From the NCBI GenBank assembly GCA_016215025.1, contig JACRMI010000144.1:1-64000 (forward strand): a DNA stretch of 64,000 nucleotides, given 5' to 3'. The position numbers and the translations under genes were made by a program. A model generated the notes under the pieces. That model did no database searches. It saw only the letters and a program-made list of their open reading frames with translations, and had not been told where the DNA came from. Source of the stretch: Chloroflexota bacterium. Lineage in GTDB: Bacteria > Chloroflexota > Anaerolineae > UBA4142. The stretch's first letter is position 1. Every line of letters starts with the position of its first letter. This document shows, piece by piece, positions 34,924 to 42,496 of this stretch.

Positions 34924-35145
34924 CTAGCCCCCTCTGATCATTTTCTGCAAATCATCGACAGAAAAAATGTGACTGACCGTTTGTCGATTGAGGATTTCCC
35001 CGGTTTCATAAATCGTCGAACCGATCAGGATCATCCCTTCTTCAAACTCCATCACGCAAATGTCACTTAATCCCTGCTTGGCCGCGAACTGCCCAATCAC
35101 CGCCAGTGCCTTGGCATAATCCAATTGCTTTCGGGAAGGTGTCAT
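34924..35145 (-). CDS. Small conserved protein, paralogue of the previous gene
   Basis: A 73-residue protein with GGGGGT before the ATG. No known domain and no signal peptide. The pair of paralogues inside the dTDP-sugar operon suggests a heterodimer or two related adaptors, which is inference. The gene starts 17 bp after the end of rfbA. Confidence 0.6.
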   Translation of the reverse strand: MTPSRKQLDYAKALAVIGQFAAKQGLSDICVMEFEEGMILIGSTIYETGEILNRQTVSHIFSVDDLQKMIRGG

Positions 35146-35162
35146 CAGAACCCCCTTTCGTC

Positions 35163-36230
35163 CTAAATCCCAACTTTGCTGTAATCGCCCACGACCATTT
35201 TAAGCGTTTGCGTGCGACCTTCCGCGCGCGAAATGTCAGTGTTGCGTCCAATCAAGCTATCGGCGATGCGTTTGGAGAGACAACAAATCTTACTATTCTC
35301 GAGCACGACGCTGTTTTCGATTTCGCAATTTTGAATCGTGCAACTGTAATAGATCGAGGTGTACGGTCCGACAAACGCATTTTCGATCCGTGTCCCTTCG
35401 CCAATAATAGCTGGACCACGCACAGTGCTGTTCACGACGACCGCGCCTTTTTCCAATACGACGCGCCCTTCGATGCGCGATTCGGCATCGACCTGTCCTT
35501 CGTTCTTCGATTCGACCACATCGAGGACCAGTCGATTGGCTTCCAAAATATCTTGCACCTTGCCAGTATCGATCCACGCGCCTTGGATCAAATGCGCGCG
35601 CACGCTCAGTTTTTGATCGATGAGATACTGAATCGTGTCGGTGATTTCCAATTCGCCGCGCTTCGATGGCTTGATCGAATTGACTGCGTCGAAGACGTGG
35701 TGGTCGAACATGTATATGCCGATGACAGCGTACGGCGAGATGAACTGCTTTGGCTTTTCGACGAGTTTAGTAACGCAGCCGGCATCGTCCAAGACCGCGA
35801 CACCCATCGAACTGGGATCGTCCATCTTGTAGAGGATGATTTGCGCGTGCATGGAGTTATCGCGGAACGCGGCAACCTGTGGAACGATGCCATCGCGAAT
35901 AAAGTTATCGCCCAGGAACAAAACGAACTTGTCCTTGCCGACAAAGTCTTGCGCAATTTTGATTCCATGCGCAATGCCGCGTGGCGCATCTTGCAAGATG
36001 TAATCGACCCGCGCGCCGAAGCGGGAACCATCGCCCACCGCCGCTTTGACTTGATCGCCGGTTTCCGGGCTGATGACGATGCCAATGGCTTGCACGCCTG
36101 CATCGACCAAGTCTTCGATGGCGTAAAACAAAACCGGTTTGTTGGCGACGGGCACAAGTTGTTTCGCGCCGGTATATGTCAGTGGACGCAAGCGCGTGCC
36201 TTTACCGCCGGAGAGAATCAGACCTTTCAT
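35163..36230 (-). CDS. rfbA: Glucose-1-phosphate thymidylyltransferase, long form
   Basis: A 355-residue nucleotidyltransferase. It has the signature LILSGGKGTRLRPLTYTG, then FLGDNFI and EKPKQFISPYAV, in the catalytic domain (1-240). A left-handed beta-helix of hexapeptide repeats (about 250-345; VVLEKGAVVVNSTVRGPAII) follows. The long form with C-terminal beta-helix is the RmlA-like type common in archaea and Chloroflexota, rather than the 290-residue enterobacterial enzyme. It makes dTDP-glucose for rfbB. Confidence 0.88.
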   Translation of the reverse strand: MKGLILSGGKGTRLRPLTYTGAKQLVPVANKPVLFYAIEDLVDAGVQAIGIVISPETGDQVKAAVGDGSRFGARVDYILQDAPRGIAHGIKIAQDFVGKDKFVLFLGDNFIRDGIVPQVAAFRDNSMHAQIILYKMDDPSSMGVAVLDDAGCVTKLVEKPKQFISPYAVIGIYMFDHHVFDAVNSIKPSKRGELEITDTIQYLIDQKLSVRAHLIQGAWIDTGKVQDILEANRLVLDVVESKNEGQVDAESRIEGRVVLEKGAVVVNSTVRGPAIIGEGTRIENAFVGPYTSIYYSCTIQNCEIENSVVLENSKICCLSKRIADSLIGRNTDISRAEGRTQTLKMVVGDYSKVGI

Positions 36231-36235
36231 CAATC

Positions 36236-36302
36236 CCCCAGAGTTCGTCAGAGTTCCCCCAAGTTCCTGCGTCTATCAAGAACTCGGGGGAACTCTGAGG
36301 AA
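36236..36302. repeat. Inverted array of GAACTCNGGGG units between BY-kinase and rfbA
   Basis: Units GAGTTCCCCCAAGTTCC and GAACTCGGGGGAACTC form a long stem. Its minus-strand end, CTCTGGGGGATTG, is the ribosome site of rfbA. Confidence 0.7.
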
Positions 36303-36989
36303 CTAGACTTTTTCTTCGTTCGAGTAGTATTGGTAGAGGCTTGCCTCACCTTTGACGTTGTTCAGCACCGTGCCGATCAAGTGCGCGTTGACTTTATCCA
36401 GTAACGCTTTTGCTTTCTTCGCGTGTTCGCGTTTTGTTTTGCCGGCGCTGACGACGAGCAGCACTGCATCCACTTTGGACGACAACACAGCCGCATCTGT
36501 CACCGCAATCACCGGCGGCGCATCGAATAAAACGACATCGGCTTGCTGTTGCAACGCAGCAATCACTTCGCTCATGCGGCGCGATGCGAGCAATTCCGAT
36601 GGGTTCGGCGGAATCGTACCGCTGGCGAGCAAACACAAATTCGCGATGGTCGTTCCTTGTAATGGAGGTTTGCTCATTAGTGAATCGTCGCGCATCATGT
36701 CGGTAAAGCCCGGCGCATTGCGCGCGCCAAAAATCTGATGCAGTGAGGGTCGCCGCAAATCACAATCGACCAAAATCACTTTTTTGCCCGCTTGCGCAAT
36801 CGTCACCGCGAGATTCGCCAGCGTCGTAGACTTGCCTTCCTCCGGCGACGCGGACGTGACGACCATCGACCGCAGCGCTTTGTCGAGCGACGAAAATTCG
36901 AGATTCGTCCGCAACGTGCGGTACGCTTCGCTGATGGGTGAACGCGGATTGGAAATTGTAATCAAAGTTGAAGAACGATCTTCAGGCAT
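36303..36989 (-). CDS. CpsD/CapB-type bacterial tyrosine kinase
   Basis: A 228-residue BY-kinase. It has Walker A SASPEEGKST, the extended Walker A' ILVDCDLRRPS and Walker B VVLFDAPP. A short Tyr cluster at the end (YQYYSNEE) is autophosphorylated in this family. It works with a membrane activator, here the Wzz-like proteins encoded directly upstream, to control chain length and export of polysaccharide. The split kinase/activator arrangement is that of Gram-positive CapA/CapB. GGAG before the ATG is joined to a 7-mer repeat. Confidence 0.88.
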   Translation of the reverse strand: MPEDRSSTLITISNPRSPISEAYRTLRTNLEFSSLDKALRSMVVTSASPEEGKSTTLANLAVTIAQAGKKVILVDCDLRRPSLHQIFGARNAPGFTDMMRDDSLMSKPPLQGTTIANLCLLASGTIPPNPSELLASRRMSEVIAALQQQADVVLFDAPPVIAVTDAAVLSSKVDAVLLVVSAGKTKREHAKKAKALLDKVNAHLIGTVLNNVKGEASLYQYYSNEEKV

Positions 36990-36995
36990 TCTAAC

Positions 36996-37074
36996 TCCAG
37001 TGATCAGTCAACAGTCAACAGTCAACAGTCAACAGTCAATTCTGTTCACTGCTCACCGTTCACTGTTTACTGGT
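36996..37074. repeat. CAGTCAA 7-mer inverted array
   Basis: Four or more units CAGTCAA on one arm and GTTCACTG-like units on the other, between the BY-kinase and the Wzz-like gene. On the minus strand the array ends CACTGGAGTTAG-ATG, i.e. it supplies the ribosome site. Confidence 0.8.
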
Positions 37075-37824
37075 TTAGATTGGGTTTCCGCAGTGCGGAC
37101 ACACGTTGTGTTTTTGCGATGCAAGCGCAGTGGACTTGTGCTTCGATTGTGCATCGGACTCTTTGGCATCGATCGTCGGAATTGCGCCGAGAACCGTAAC
37201 GCCGATGACACGCTCGACATCTTCCGAAGTGCGCACAATGTCCGAGTCGAGCCATTCCAACGCAAAGATGATGATGAGTCCGACAAGTGCGCCGAGAATC
37301 GCGCCCGCTAGCACATTGATCGATGTCTTGGGTGAAAAGATTTCCGGTCGGGTCGCATTCCGCAAAATCGAAATGAGGATCCGGTCTTGTTGGTCTCTCT
37401 GTAAATTCTCTTGATTATGGACCGAAACAAACGTGTCGGCAAGGGTTTGCGCCATCTTCGCTACGGTGATGGTCATGGGATGGCGCGCTTCGATGGTGAT
37501 GAGCAAGGTCGATTCGTCCGCGTTGAAATTGAACTGACCGACGAACGAGTCCGGGTCAACATCGAGTTGCAGTTTGTCGATGACGGGTTGCGCGATGCTG
37601 GGCGATTGCATTTGCTGGACATAGTTGCGCAGCAAGTTCTTGATCGCCAGCGATTGCCCATAATCGGAGGAGCGCGCCGGGACGGCGGAAAGAGTCACGG
37701 TCGATTTGTAGATCGGCGTTTGTAGTTTGCTGAATGCGTACGCGCTGCCGGCTGCCAATAGCGCCAATAGAATGATGATCCAGCCGCGTTTCAACAAAAC
37801 GCGCGCGTAATCTTTCAGTTGCAT
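37075..37824 (-). CDS. Wzz/CapA-like chain-length determinant with C-terminal CxxC tail
   Basis: A 249-residue protein with two membrane helices (about 15-33 and 170-192) bounding an extracytoplasmic domain, as in Wzz proteins. The cytoplasmic tail holds SEDVERVIGVTVLGAIP, the kinase-contact region, and unusually ends in CPHCGNPI, half a zinc ribbon. It is the likely activator of the BY-kinase downstream. It is a paralogue of the next gene. Confidence 0.82.
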   Translation of the reverse strand: MQLKDYARVLLKRGWIIILLALLAAGSAYAFSKLQTPIYKSTVTLSAVPARSSDYGQSLAIKNLLRNYVQQMQSPSIAQPVIDKLQLDVDPDSFVGQFNFNADESTLLITIEARHPMTITVAKMAQTLADTFVSVHNQENLQRDQQDRILISILRNATRPEIFSPKTSINVLAGAILGALVGLIIIFALEWLDSDIVRTSEDVERVIGVTVLGAIPTIDAKESDAQSKHKSTALASQKHNVCPHCGNPI

Positions 37825-37879
37825 GAATTTCTCCTAATTTCGTTTACGGCGAGCATTTTACCACAACAATTCGGAAAGG

Positions 37880-37915
37880 CGTAAAACGTAGAACAAGTTG
37901 CCAACTTGTTCTACT
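37880..37915. repeat. Palindrome between the two Wzz-like genes
   Basis: A 13-bp perfect inverted repeat, GTAGAACAAGTTG/CAACTTGTTCTAC, at about 37888-37914, next to the stop codon of the second Wzz-like gene. Another operon-junction hairpin. Confidence 0.7.
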
Positions 37916-38597
37916 TGCCGCGCGGGATCTCGCCGACGACTTTGAGACCCAACGATTCCACATCGCGCGCATCCCGCACCGCCGTATCGAGATAATCGAG
38001 AATGAACGCGAGCGCGACACCGGCGAGCAGCGCAATCAAAACTCGAATCGGAATATCCATTTGGTCGCGGAGCGAACGTCCGACCGGCGAAACAACCGGA
38101 TGATCGATAATCGTGATGTTTGCGCCAGTCGAGCCAAGCTGCGCAAAATATTTTGCGTTGTTCTCAGTCAGATTTTTCACAGCGGCGTCCGCGATTTTCT
38201 GTGCTTGCGCGGCATCGTCCCACGTTACCGACAGCGACATCAACCGGCGTTGTTTCTCAATCGCCGCGCCCAAATTGCCGCGACCAATCTGCACGTCGTT
38301 GACACCCGATTTTTTCAGAATCGCGTTCACATCGTCGGCGAAGATGTCACTGCGGATGATTTCTACAAAATCGTCGCGAATGTACTCGGATGCTTGGTAC
38401 GATGTGAGGATGGGATCATAGCCCGAAACCTCTTTTGCGGCGGGGGCATCGACGCCAATCGTAAAGCGGACGCTCGCCGAATACTGCGGCGCGGGCTGCA
38501 CGCGAAAAACGAAACTGCCCACGCCGACCACGACGACGAGCAAAACGATCAGCCACCAGTAGCGTAATAAGACGCGAGCATAATCACGTAGTTCCAT
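37911..38597 (-). CDS. Wzz-like chain-length determinant
   Basis: A 228-residue paralogue of the previous protein, with helices at about 12-30 and 190-210 and the same opening (MELRDYARVLLRYWW against MQLKDYARVLLKRGW). The tail ends VGEIPRGK and lacks the CxxC element. Two Wzz-like proteins with one kinase suggests a hetero-oligomeric chain-length regulator. GGAG before the ATG follows a repeat array. Confidence 0.82.
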   Translation of the reverse strand: MELRDYARVLLRYWWLIVLLVVVVGVGSFVFRVQPAPQYSASVRFTIGVDAPAAKEVSGYDPILTSYQASEYIRDDFVEIIRSDIFADDVNAILKKSGVNDVQIGRGNLGAAIEKQRRLMSLSVTWDDAAQAQKIADAAVKNLTENNAKYFAQLGSTGANITIIDHPVVSPVGRSLRDQMDIPIRVLIALLAGVALAFILDYLDTAVRDARDVESLGLKVVGEIPRGK

Positions 38598-38603
38598 GGT
38601 TAC

Positions 38604-38704
38604 TCCGAGTTAGTGCGATAGTGAGATAGTGAGATAGTGCGGTAGTTGGATGGTTAGATGGTTAGGTGACTTACTATCTCACTATCGCACTATGCAACTA
38701 TCGC
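38604..38704. repeat. Inverted array of GATAGTGA/GATGGTTA units
   Basis: Left arm GCGATAGTGAGATAGTGAGA, middle GATGGTTAGATGGTTAG, right arm ACTATCTCACTATCGCACTA. It fills the junction between the glycosyltransferase and the second Wzz-like gene. Confidence 0.8.
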
Positions 38705-39757
38705 ACTATTCAACTTTTCCTTAAACACCTCAGCGCTAAATTTCTCTGAATGTTTGCGAATCGTCAGCGCATCGAATTTGTCAGCGTTAAAATTACGAAT
38801 CGCATCGGTGAGCGATTGAGCGGTTGGCGCGCGGAAAAGTTTGCCGGTGACGTTATCGATGATCGAATCGAGCGCGCCGCCGGCGGCAAAGGCAATCACT
38901 GGCTTGCCGCACGCATTCGCTTCGAGCGGCGTAATGCCAAAGTCTTCTTCGCCGGGAAAAATAAATGCGCGGCAACGCGCCATTAACTCGCACGCTTTTT
39001 CGTCGGACACGCGACCAAGAAAGCGCACGTTCGACTTTGCCATCGCTTGCAAGCGCGCGCGGTCGCGTCCATCGCCCGCAATGACGAGCGGCAAGCCCAG
39101 TTCGTTGAATGCCTGTACCGCTAAATCGATGCGTTTGTACGGCACAAGGCGCGACAGAATCAGAAAATAATCGTCGCGTTCACACGAAACTTGAAAGCGT
39201 TCGACATCGACCGGTGGATAAATAATCGTCGAGTCGCGTCCATAGCATCGTTTAATGCGTTCTTGGACGACTTGGGAAATTGCTACGAAACTCGTCACGT
39301 TGTTCGACGCGCGTCGATCCCATTCGCGCATTCGCGCGATAAAGAATGGCAAGATGAGGCGAGGTATTCGTCCGATGCTCTCACGTTCGATGTAATCGCT
39401 ATAGCTCCACAAAAAGCGCGCGGGCGTGAGGCAATAGCAAATATGCTTGGCATCGCGCGGCAGACGCACGCCATGCGCGAATGCGCTGGTGATGCTGATG
39501 ATCGTATCGTATCCGCTCAGATCGAGCGATTCAAACGCGGCGGGGTAGAGCGGTAAAAGCAGACGTTGATTTCCAACCGGAATGCGGTCGAGAAAAGAAG
39601 ATCGAATGTCTAAAGCCCGATATTCTGGCGGCATTTTGGATGGGCGATAGGTTGAGGTAAAAATCGGAGCGTTAGGAAACAAATCGTGTGCGACTTCAAG
39701 GACACGCTCCGCACCGCCGTATTGATTGAGCCAACTGGCAACGAGGGCGACTTGCAT
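38690..39757 (-). CDS. Glycosyltransferase family 4
   Basis: A 355-residue GT-B glycosyltransferase. It has the N-terminal WLNQYGGAERVLEV, the donor-site region LSRLVPYKRIDLAVQAF, the EDFGITPLEANACGKPVIAF motif with the catalytic-type E-x7-E, and GGALDSI. It probably adds a sugar to the exopolysaccharide made by this locus. The start at MQVALVAS has no ribosome site; the promoter places the transcript start at the ATG, suggesting a leaderless mRNA. Confidence 0.88.
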   Translation of the reverse strand: MQVALVASWLNQYGGAERVLEVAHDLFPNAPIFTSTYRPSKMPPEYRALDIRSSFLDRIPVGNQRLLLPLYPAAFESLDLSGYDTIISITSAFAHGVRLPRDAKHICYCLTPARFLWSYSDYIERESIGRIPRLILPFFIARMREWDRRASNNVTSFVAISQVVQERIKRCYGRDSTIIYPPVDVERFQVSCERDDYFLILSRLVPYKRIDLAVQAFNELGLPLVIAGDGRDRARLQAMAKSNVRFLGRVSDEKACELMARCRAFIFPGEEDFGITPLEANACGKPVIAFAAGGALDSIIDNVTGKLFRAPTAQSLTDAIRNFNADKFDALTIRKHSEKFSAEVFKEKLNSAIVA

Positions 39758-39764
39758 CGGCGAT

Positions 39765-39793
39765 AGTATAATGCAAAGCGAATCGAGGCGCAA
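39765..39793 (-). promoter_or_regulatory. Promoter of the polysaccharide operon, leaderless
   Basis: Minus-strand TTGCGC (39793-39788), 17-bp spacer, TATACT (39770-39765). Only 7 nt separate the -10 from the ATG at 39757. Confidence 0.6.
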
Positions 39794-39794
39794 A

Positions 39795-39842
39795 TAATTG
39801 ATTCATCCGCGAATCAACGCGAATCTTCGCGAATCTTTTGGA
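39795..39842. repeat. CGCGAAT-family repeat
   Basis: Partial copy: ATCCGCGAATCAACGCGAAT followed by CTTCGCGAATC. Related to the copy at 26208. Confidence 0.6.
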
Positions 39843-39845
39843 GAA

Positions 39846-40718
39846 CTAGGGGTAAGGCGGCACCGTCGGTTTGGGTGGGGTAGGTGGTGGCGTTCTTGGC
39901 GCGCTAGTAGGTGGACGAGCGGTTGGCGCGACCAGAGTTATTGGTACCGCTGTGACTCGCACGGCTGTGCCAGGCATCAATGTTATCCGGGCAATAGTCG
40001 GTGGACGGATTGTGCCAGCTTTTGTTGGAGCCACAACCGTAATCTGGCTTGTTGGAAATGGCGGCTTGGTGGATGCAGGTCTTGGCGTTTTGGTGCCTGC
40101 GCTACCTGTGCGGGGTGGAGGTGGAGTTACAAAGATGATGATGATGGTCGGCTTGGGCCTGGTCGCGATGGCTGTCTTGGGACTTGCTGTAGGCGGACGG
40201 GTGGTTGGATATGGCACATCGGAGGGTCCGGGATATGGCGCAGCGAAAGACTGCACTTGGGTTTGATGCGTTAAATCTACATGAACCATATCGATGACCG
40301 TTTGGGTGGATGTGCAGGCGCTTACTACAACATCGTAGATTCCTTCGGTAGGTGGAAATTGTATGACACTTGAGACGATCATTGGGGTGTCCGCTTGAGC
40401 ATCGACCAGCCAATGCACCCGATTTTCTTCCGCGGGGGTATTTGCATTCAACTTGTCTAACGAATTGATAGGCGATACATTTGAAGGGCTAGGTTGCGCG
40501 TACAAAGATATGTCAAGGTTAGAAATATCCCTTGCCGTAGTAACCATGATCGTTACGGTTGCTGGCTCATTCAAGCGAACGGGTTCTTCCACTGTGGTCT
40601 GGATGCAAACGCCGTCGCCGCAAGTTGGTCGATGAGACTCTGAGAGGTTCGGGTAAGCGAAGAGAATCAGGACCGCGAAAGAGAACAAAACAATACCGGT
40701 GCCAATGAATTTTTTCAT
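39846..40718 (-). CDS. Secreted or anchored Pro/Thr-rich protein
   Basis: A 290-residue protein with a signal/anchor at 4-22, a beta-sandwich-like domain (about 30-165; EPATVTIMVTTARD) and a 120-residue Pro/Thr-rich tail. The tail alternates PTxxP and RPPT units and ends PPKPTVPPYP. The tail probably spans or binds the cell wall. There are three Cys near 33, 38 and 140. AGGAGG precedes MKKFIGTG, and a TATAAT lies upstream at 40792-40787 (minus). It could be a surface protein; no enzymatic motif is seen. Confidence 0.65.
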   Translation of the reverse strand: MKKFIGTGIVLFSFAVLILFAYPNLSESHRPTCGDGVCIQTTVEEPVRLNEPATVTIMVTTARDISNLDISLYAQPSPSNVSPINSLDKLNANTPAEENRVHWLVDAQADTPMIVSSVIQFPPTEGIYDVVVSACTSTQTVIDMVHVDLTHQTQVQSFAAPYPGPSDVPYPTTRPPTASPKTAIATRPKPTIIIIFVTPPPPRTGSAGTKTPRPASTKPPFPTSQITVVAPTKAGTIRPPTIARITLMPGTAVRVTAVPITLVAPTARPPTSAPRTPPPTPPKPTVPPYP

Positions 40719-40867
40719 TTCGTTTTTCCTCCTATGCAGCGAACGAGCCAAGATGCGTGGAGAAACCCGGAACTATTCTACGTAAGATTATAACATGCAA
40801 TTCTCGAAGCGTTGCGACGAGTTTAGGTTAAGCTTTTTAAACCTTCGATGCAGCCGGGGACGCAAAT

Positions 40868-40902
40868 AAAAACTCGCCGCTTGAGATCAAGCTGGCGAGT
40901 TA
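40868..40902 (-). terminator. Terminator of the 2-oxoacid dehydrogenase operon
   Basis: Stem AACTCGCC/GGCGAGTT with inner AGCTTGATCTCAAGC, then TTTATTT on the minus strand. Confidence 0.75.
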
Positions 40903-40912
40903 GTATGTTTTT

Positions 40913-41068
40913 TTCATCCGCGAATCCTGTAAATATCACGACTGTCATTTCGAGGAACGCAGTTTGCGACGAGAAATCTCGCGTTGTCAAAAAGAGATTT
41001 CTCGCTGCGCTCGAAATGACAGTCAATAGGTGATTTTTATTCGCACTGATTCGCGTTATTCGCGGACA
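40913..41068. repeat. CGCGAAT repeat interrupted by a GTCATTTCGA repeat
   Basis: Outer arms CATCCGCGAATCC (40917) and GATTCGCGTTATTCGCGGA (41047) belong to the CGCGAAT family. Between them, at 40941-41023, is a full palindrome with arms TGTCATTTCGAGGAACGCAG / TGCGCTCGAAATGACAG. One family is inserted in the other. Confidence 0.75.
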
Positions 41069-41072
41069 AAAC

Positions 41073-42410
41073 TTATTCCGCCGGATGTTCTTCCAGAAAC
41101 TGTTTCACCTTTTGCATGAATTGATCGCCGATTGCGCCGTCTAGCAAGCGATGGTCAATCGTGATCGATAAATAAATCATCGGGCGAATCGCAATCGCAT
41201 CGTTAAGCACCACCACGCGCTTTTGAATCGTGCCGACGCCCATGATCGCCGATTGCGGCTGATTGATCACCGGCATTCCGAACAACGAACCAAAGATGCC
41301 ATAGTTCGTAATCGTGAACGTGCCGCCCTGTACTTCATCGGGCTGCAAGCGTTTTTCGCGCGCGCGCTTGGCTAGATCGTTCACCATGCGCGCCGTGCCG
41401 AGCAAACTTTTATCGTCAGCATGTTTGATGACAGGCACGATCAGTCCATCCTCCATCGCCACCGCCATGCCGATGTTGATGTCGCGCTTCATCAGAATAC
41501 CTTGCTCGGTGTACGAGGCGTTGACGATGGGCCATGCTTTGAGCGCGGCGACGGCGGCTTGAACAAAAAACGCGGTGAACGTCAGCTTGACGCCTTGCTT
41601 GGCAAAATCGGCTTCGTGCGTTTTTTGATATGCGATCACCCGACTCATATCTGCTTCGTGGACGCTCGTCACATGGGGCGCGATGTGCTTGGAGCGGACC
41701 ATGTGCTCGGCGATGGCTTTGCGCATGGGAGAGAGCGGCACTATCTCTCCTACGCTCCCATACGCCTCTTTCTCCGGGAGTGGGTGTGAGGGAGTGGTGG
41801 GGGAGGTCTTGAACACTTCTTCGCTCGGTCGGAACAGTTCGCCGGTCCCAGGTTGTTCCCAGGCGGGCGTTTCCTCTTTCGCCGGCGTGGGAGCCGTCGC
41901 TTTTTGCGGGGATGGCTGTCCGCGTGTCTTTAAAAAATTTTCAATGTCTTTTTTGCTGACGCGCCCACCATCGCCGGTTCCCTTGATGTTCGCGAGTTCG
42001 GCATCGCTAATATTATTTTCGGCGATCATGCGGGCGACGACTGGCGTCAAGCGTTGGCTTGTGCCTCCATTCGATTTGGGCGTCGCTGTTGCGGTGGTCG
42101 GCTGAGCGGCTTGTACCATCGCCGGTTGCTGTTGGGTTTTCGCAGCAGACTCAGCCGCTTGAACCTTTTCCCCGGGCGCACCAATTACGGCGAGCATCGT
42201 GCCTGCTCGAACTGTCGCCCCTTCTTCGACCAAAATTTGCAGCAGCGTCCCTGCCGATGGCGATGGAACTTCGGTCGTCACCTTGTCGGTGATGACTTCA
42301 AAGATTGGTTCGTACAAATCGACCTTGTCGCCGACTTTTTTGAACCACTTGCCTACGGTGCCTTCGACAACGCTTTCACCCAGTTGGGGCATTACGACAT
42401 TTGTAGCCAT
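41073..42410 (-). CDS. Dihydrolipoamide acyltransferase (E2) of a 2-oxoacid dehydrogenase
   Basis: A 445-residue E2 with one lipoyl domain (1-78; lipoylated Lys43 in ITDKVTTEV), an Ala/Pro/Gln linker, a subunit-binding domain (about 118-155; RLTPVVARMIAENN) and a catalytic domain (about 215-440) with the active His and Asp in DHRLLDGA. It transfers the acyl group to CoA in the complex formed with the E1 genes upstream. The E1-alpha type points to branched-chain 2-oxoacids. E3 is not encoded nearby. Confidence 0.92.
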   Translation of the reverse strand: MATNVVMPQLGESVVEGTVGKWFKKVGDKVDLYEPIFEVITDKVTTEVPSPSAGTLLQILVEEGATVRAGTMLAVIGAPGEKVQAAESAAKTQQQPAMVQAAQPTTATATPKSNGGTSQRLTPVVARMIAENNISDAELANIKGTGDGGRVSKKDIENFLKTRGQPSPQKATAPTPAKEETPAWEQPGTGELFRPSEEVFKTSPTTPSHPLPEKEAYGSVGEIVPLSPMRKAIAEHMVRSKHIAPHVTSVHEADMSRVIAYQKTHEADFAKQGVKLTFTAFFVQAAVAALKAWPIVNASYTEQGILMKRDINIGMAVAMEDGLIVPVIKHADDKSLLGTARMVNDLAKRAREKRLQPDEVQGGTFTITNYGIFGSLFGMPVINQPQSAIMGVGTIQKRVVVLNDAIAIRPMIYLSITIDHRLLDGAIGDQFMQKVKQFLEEHPAE

Positions 42411-42418
42411 GTGAAACT

Positions 42419-42496
42419 CCAGTGAACAGTAAACAGTGAACAGTGAACAGTGAACGGAATTTGCTGTTTACCGTTTACTGTTCACTGTTCACTAGT
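42419..42496. repeat. CAGTGAA 7-mer inverted array between E2 and E1-beta
   Basis: Arms of GTGAACAGTAAACAGTGAAC and GTTTACCGTTTACTGTTCAC around AATTTGC. On the minus strand it ends CACTGGAGTTTCAC-ATG, giving the ribosome site of E2. Confidence 0.8.

Noticed and set aside
35106-36404. A 432-codon plus-strand ORF opposite rfbA
   Set aside because: It is the mirror of a well-conserved rfbA with all its motifs; the antisense translation has no domain and no ribosome site.
36996-37074. CAGTCAA tandem units as a possible CRISPR or VNTR
   Set aside because: Units are 7 bp with no spacers, and the array has an inverted partner; it is a hairpin junction.
39871-40266. A Gly/Val-rich plus-strand ORF
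   Set aside because: It is the complement of the Pro/Thr-rich tail of the secreted protein, so its composition is a mirror effect.
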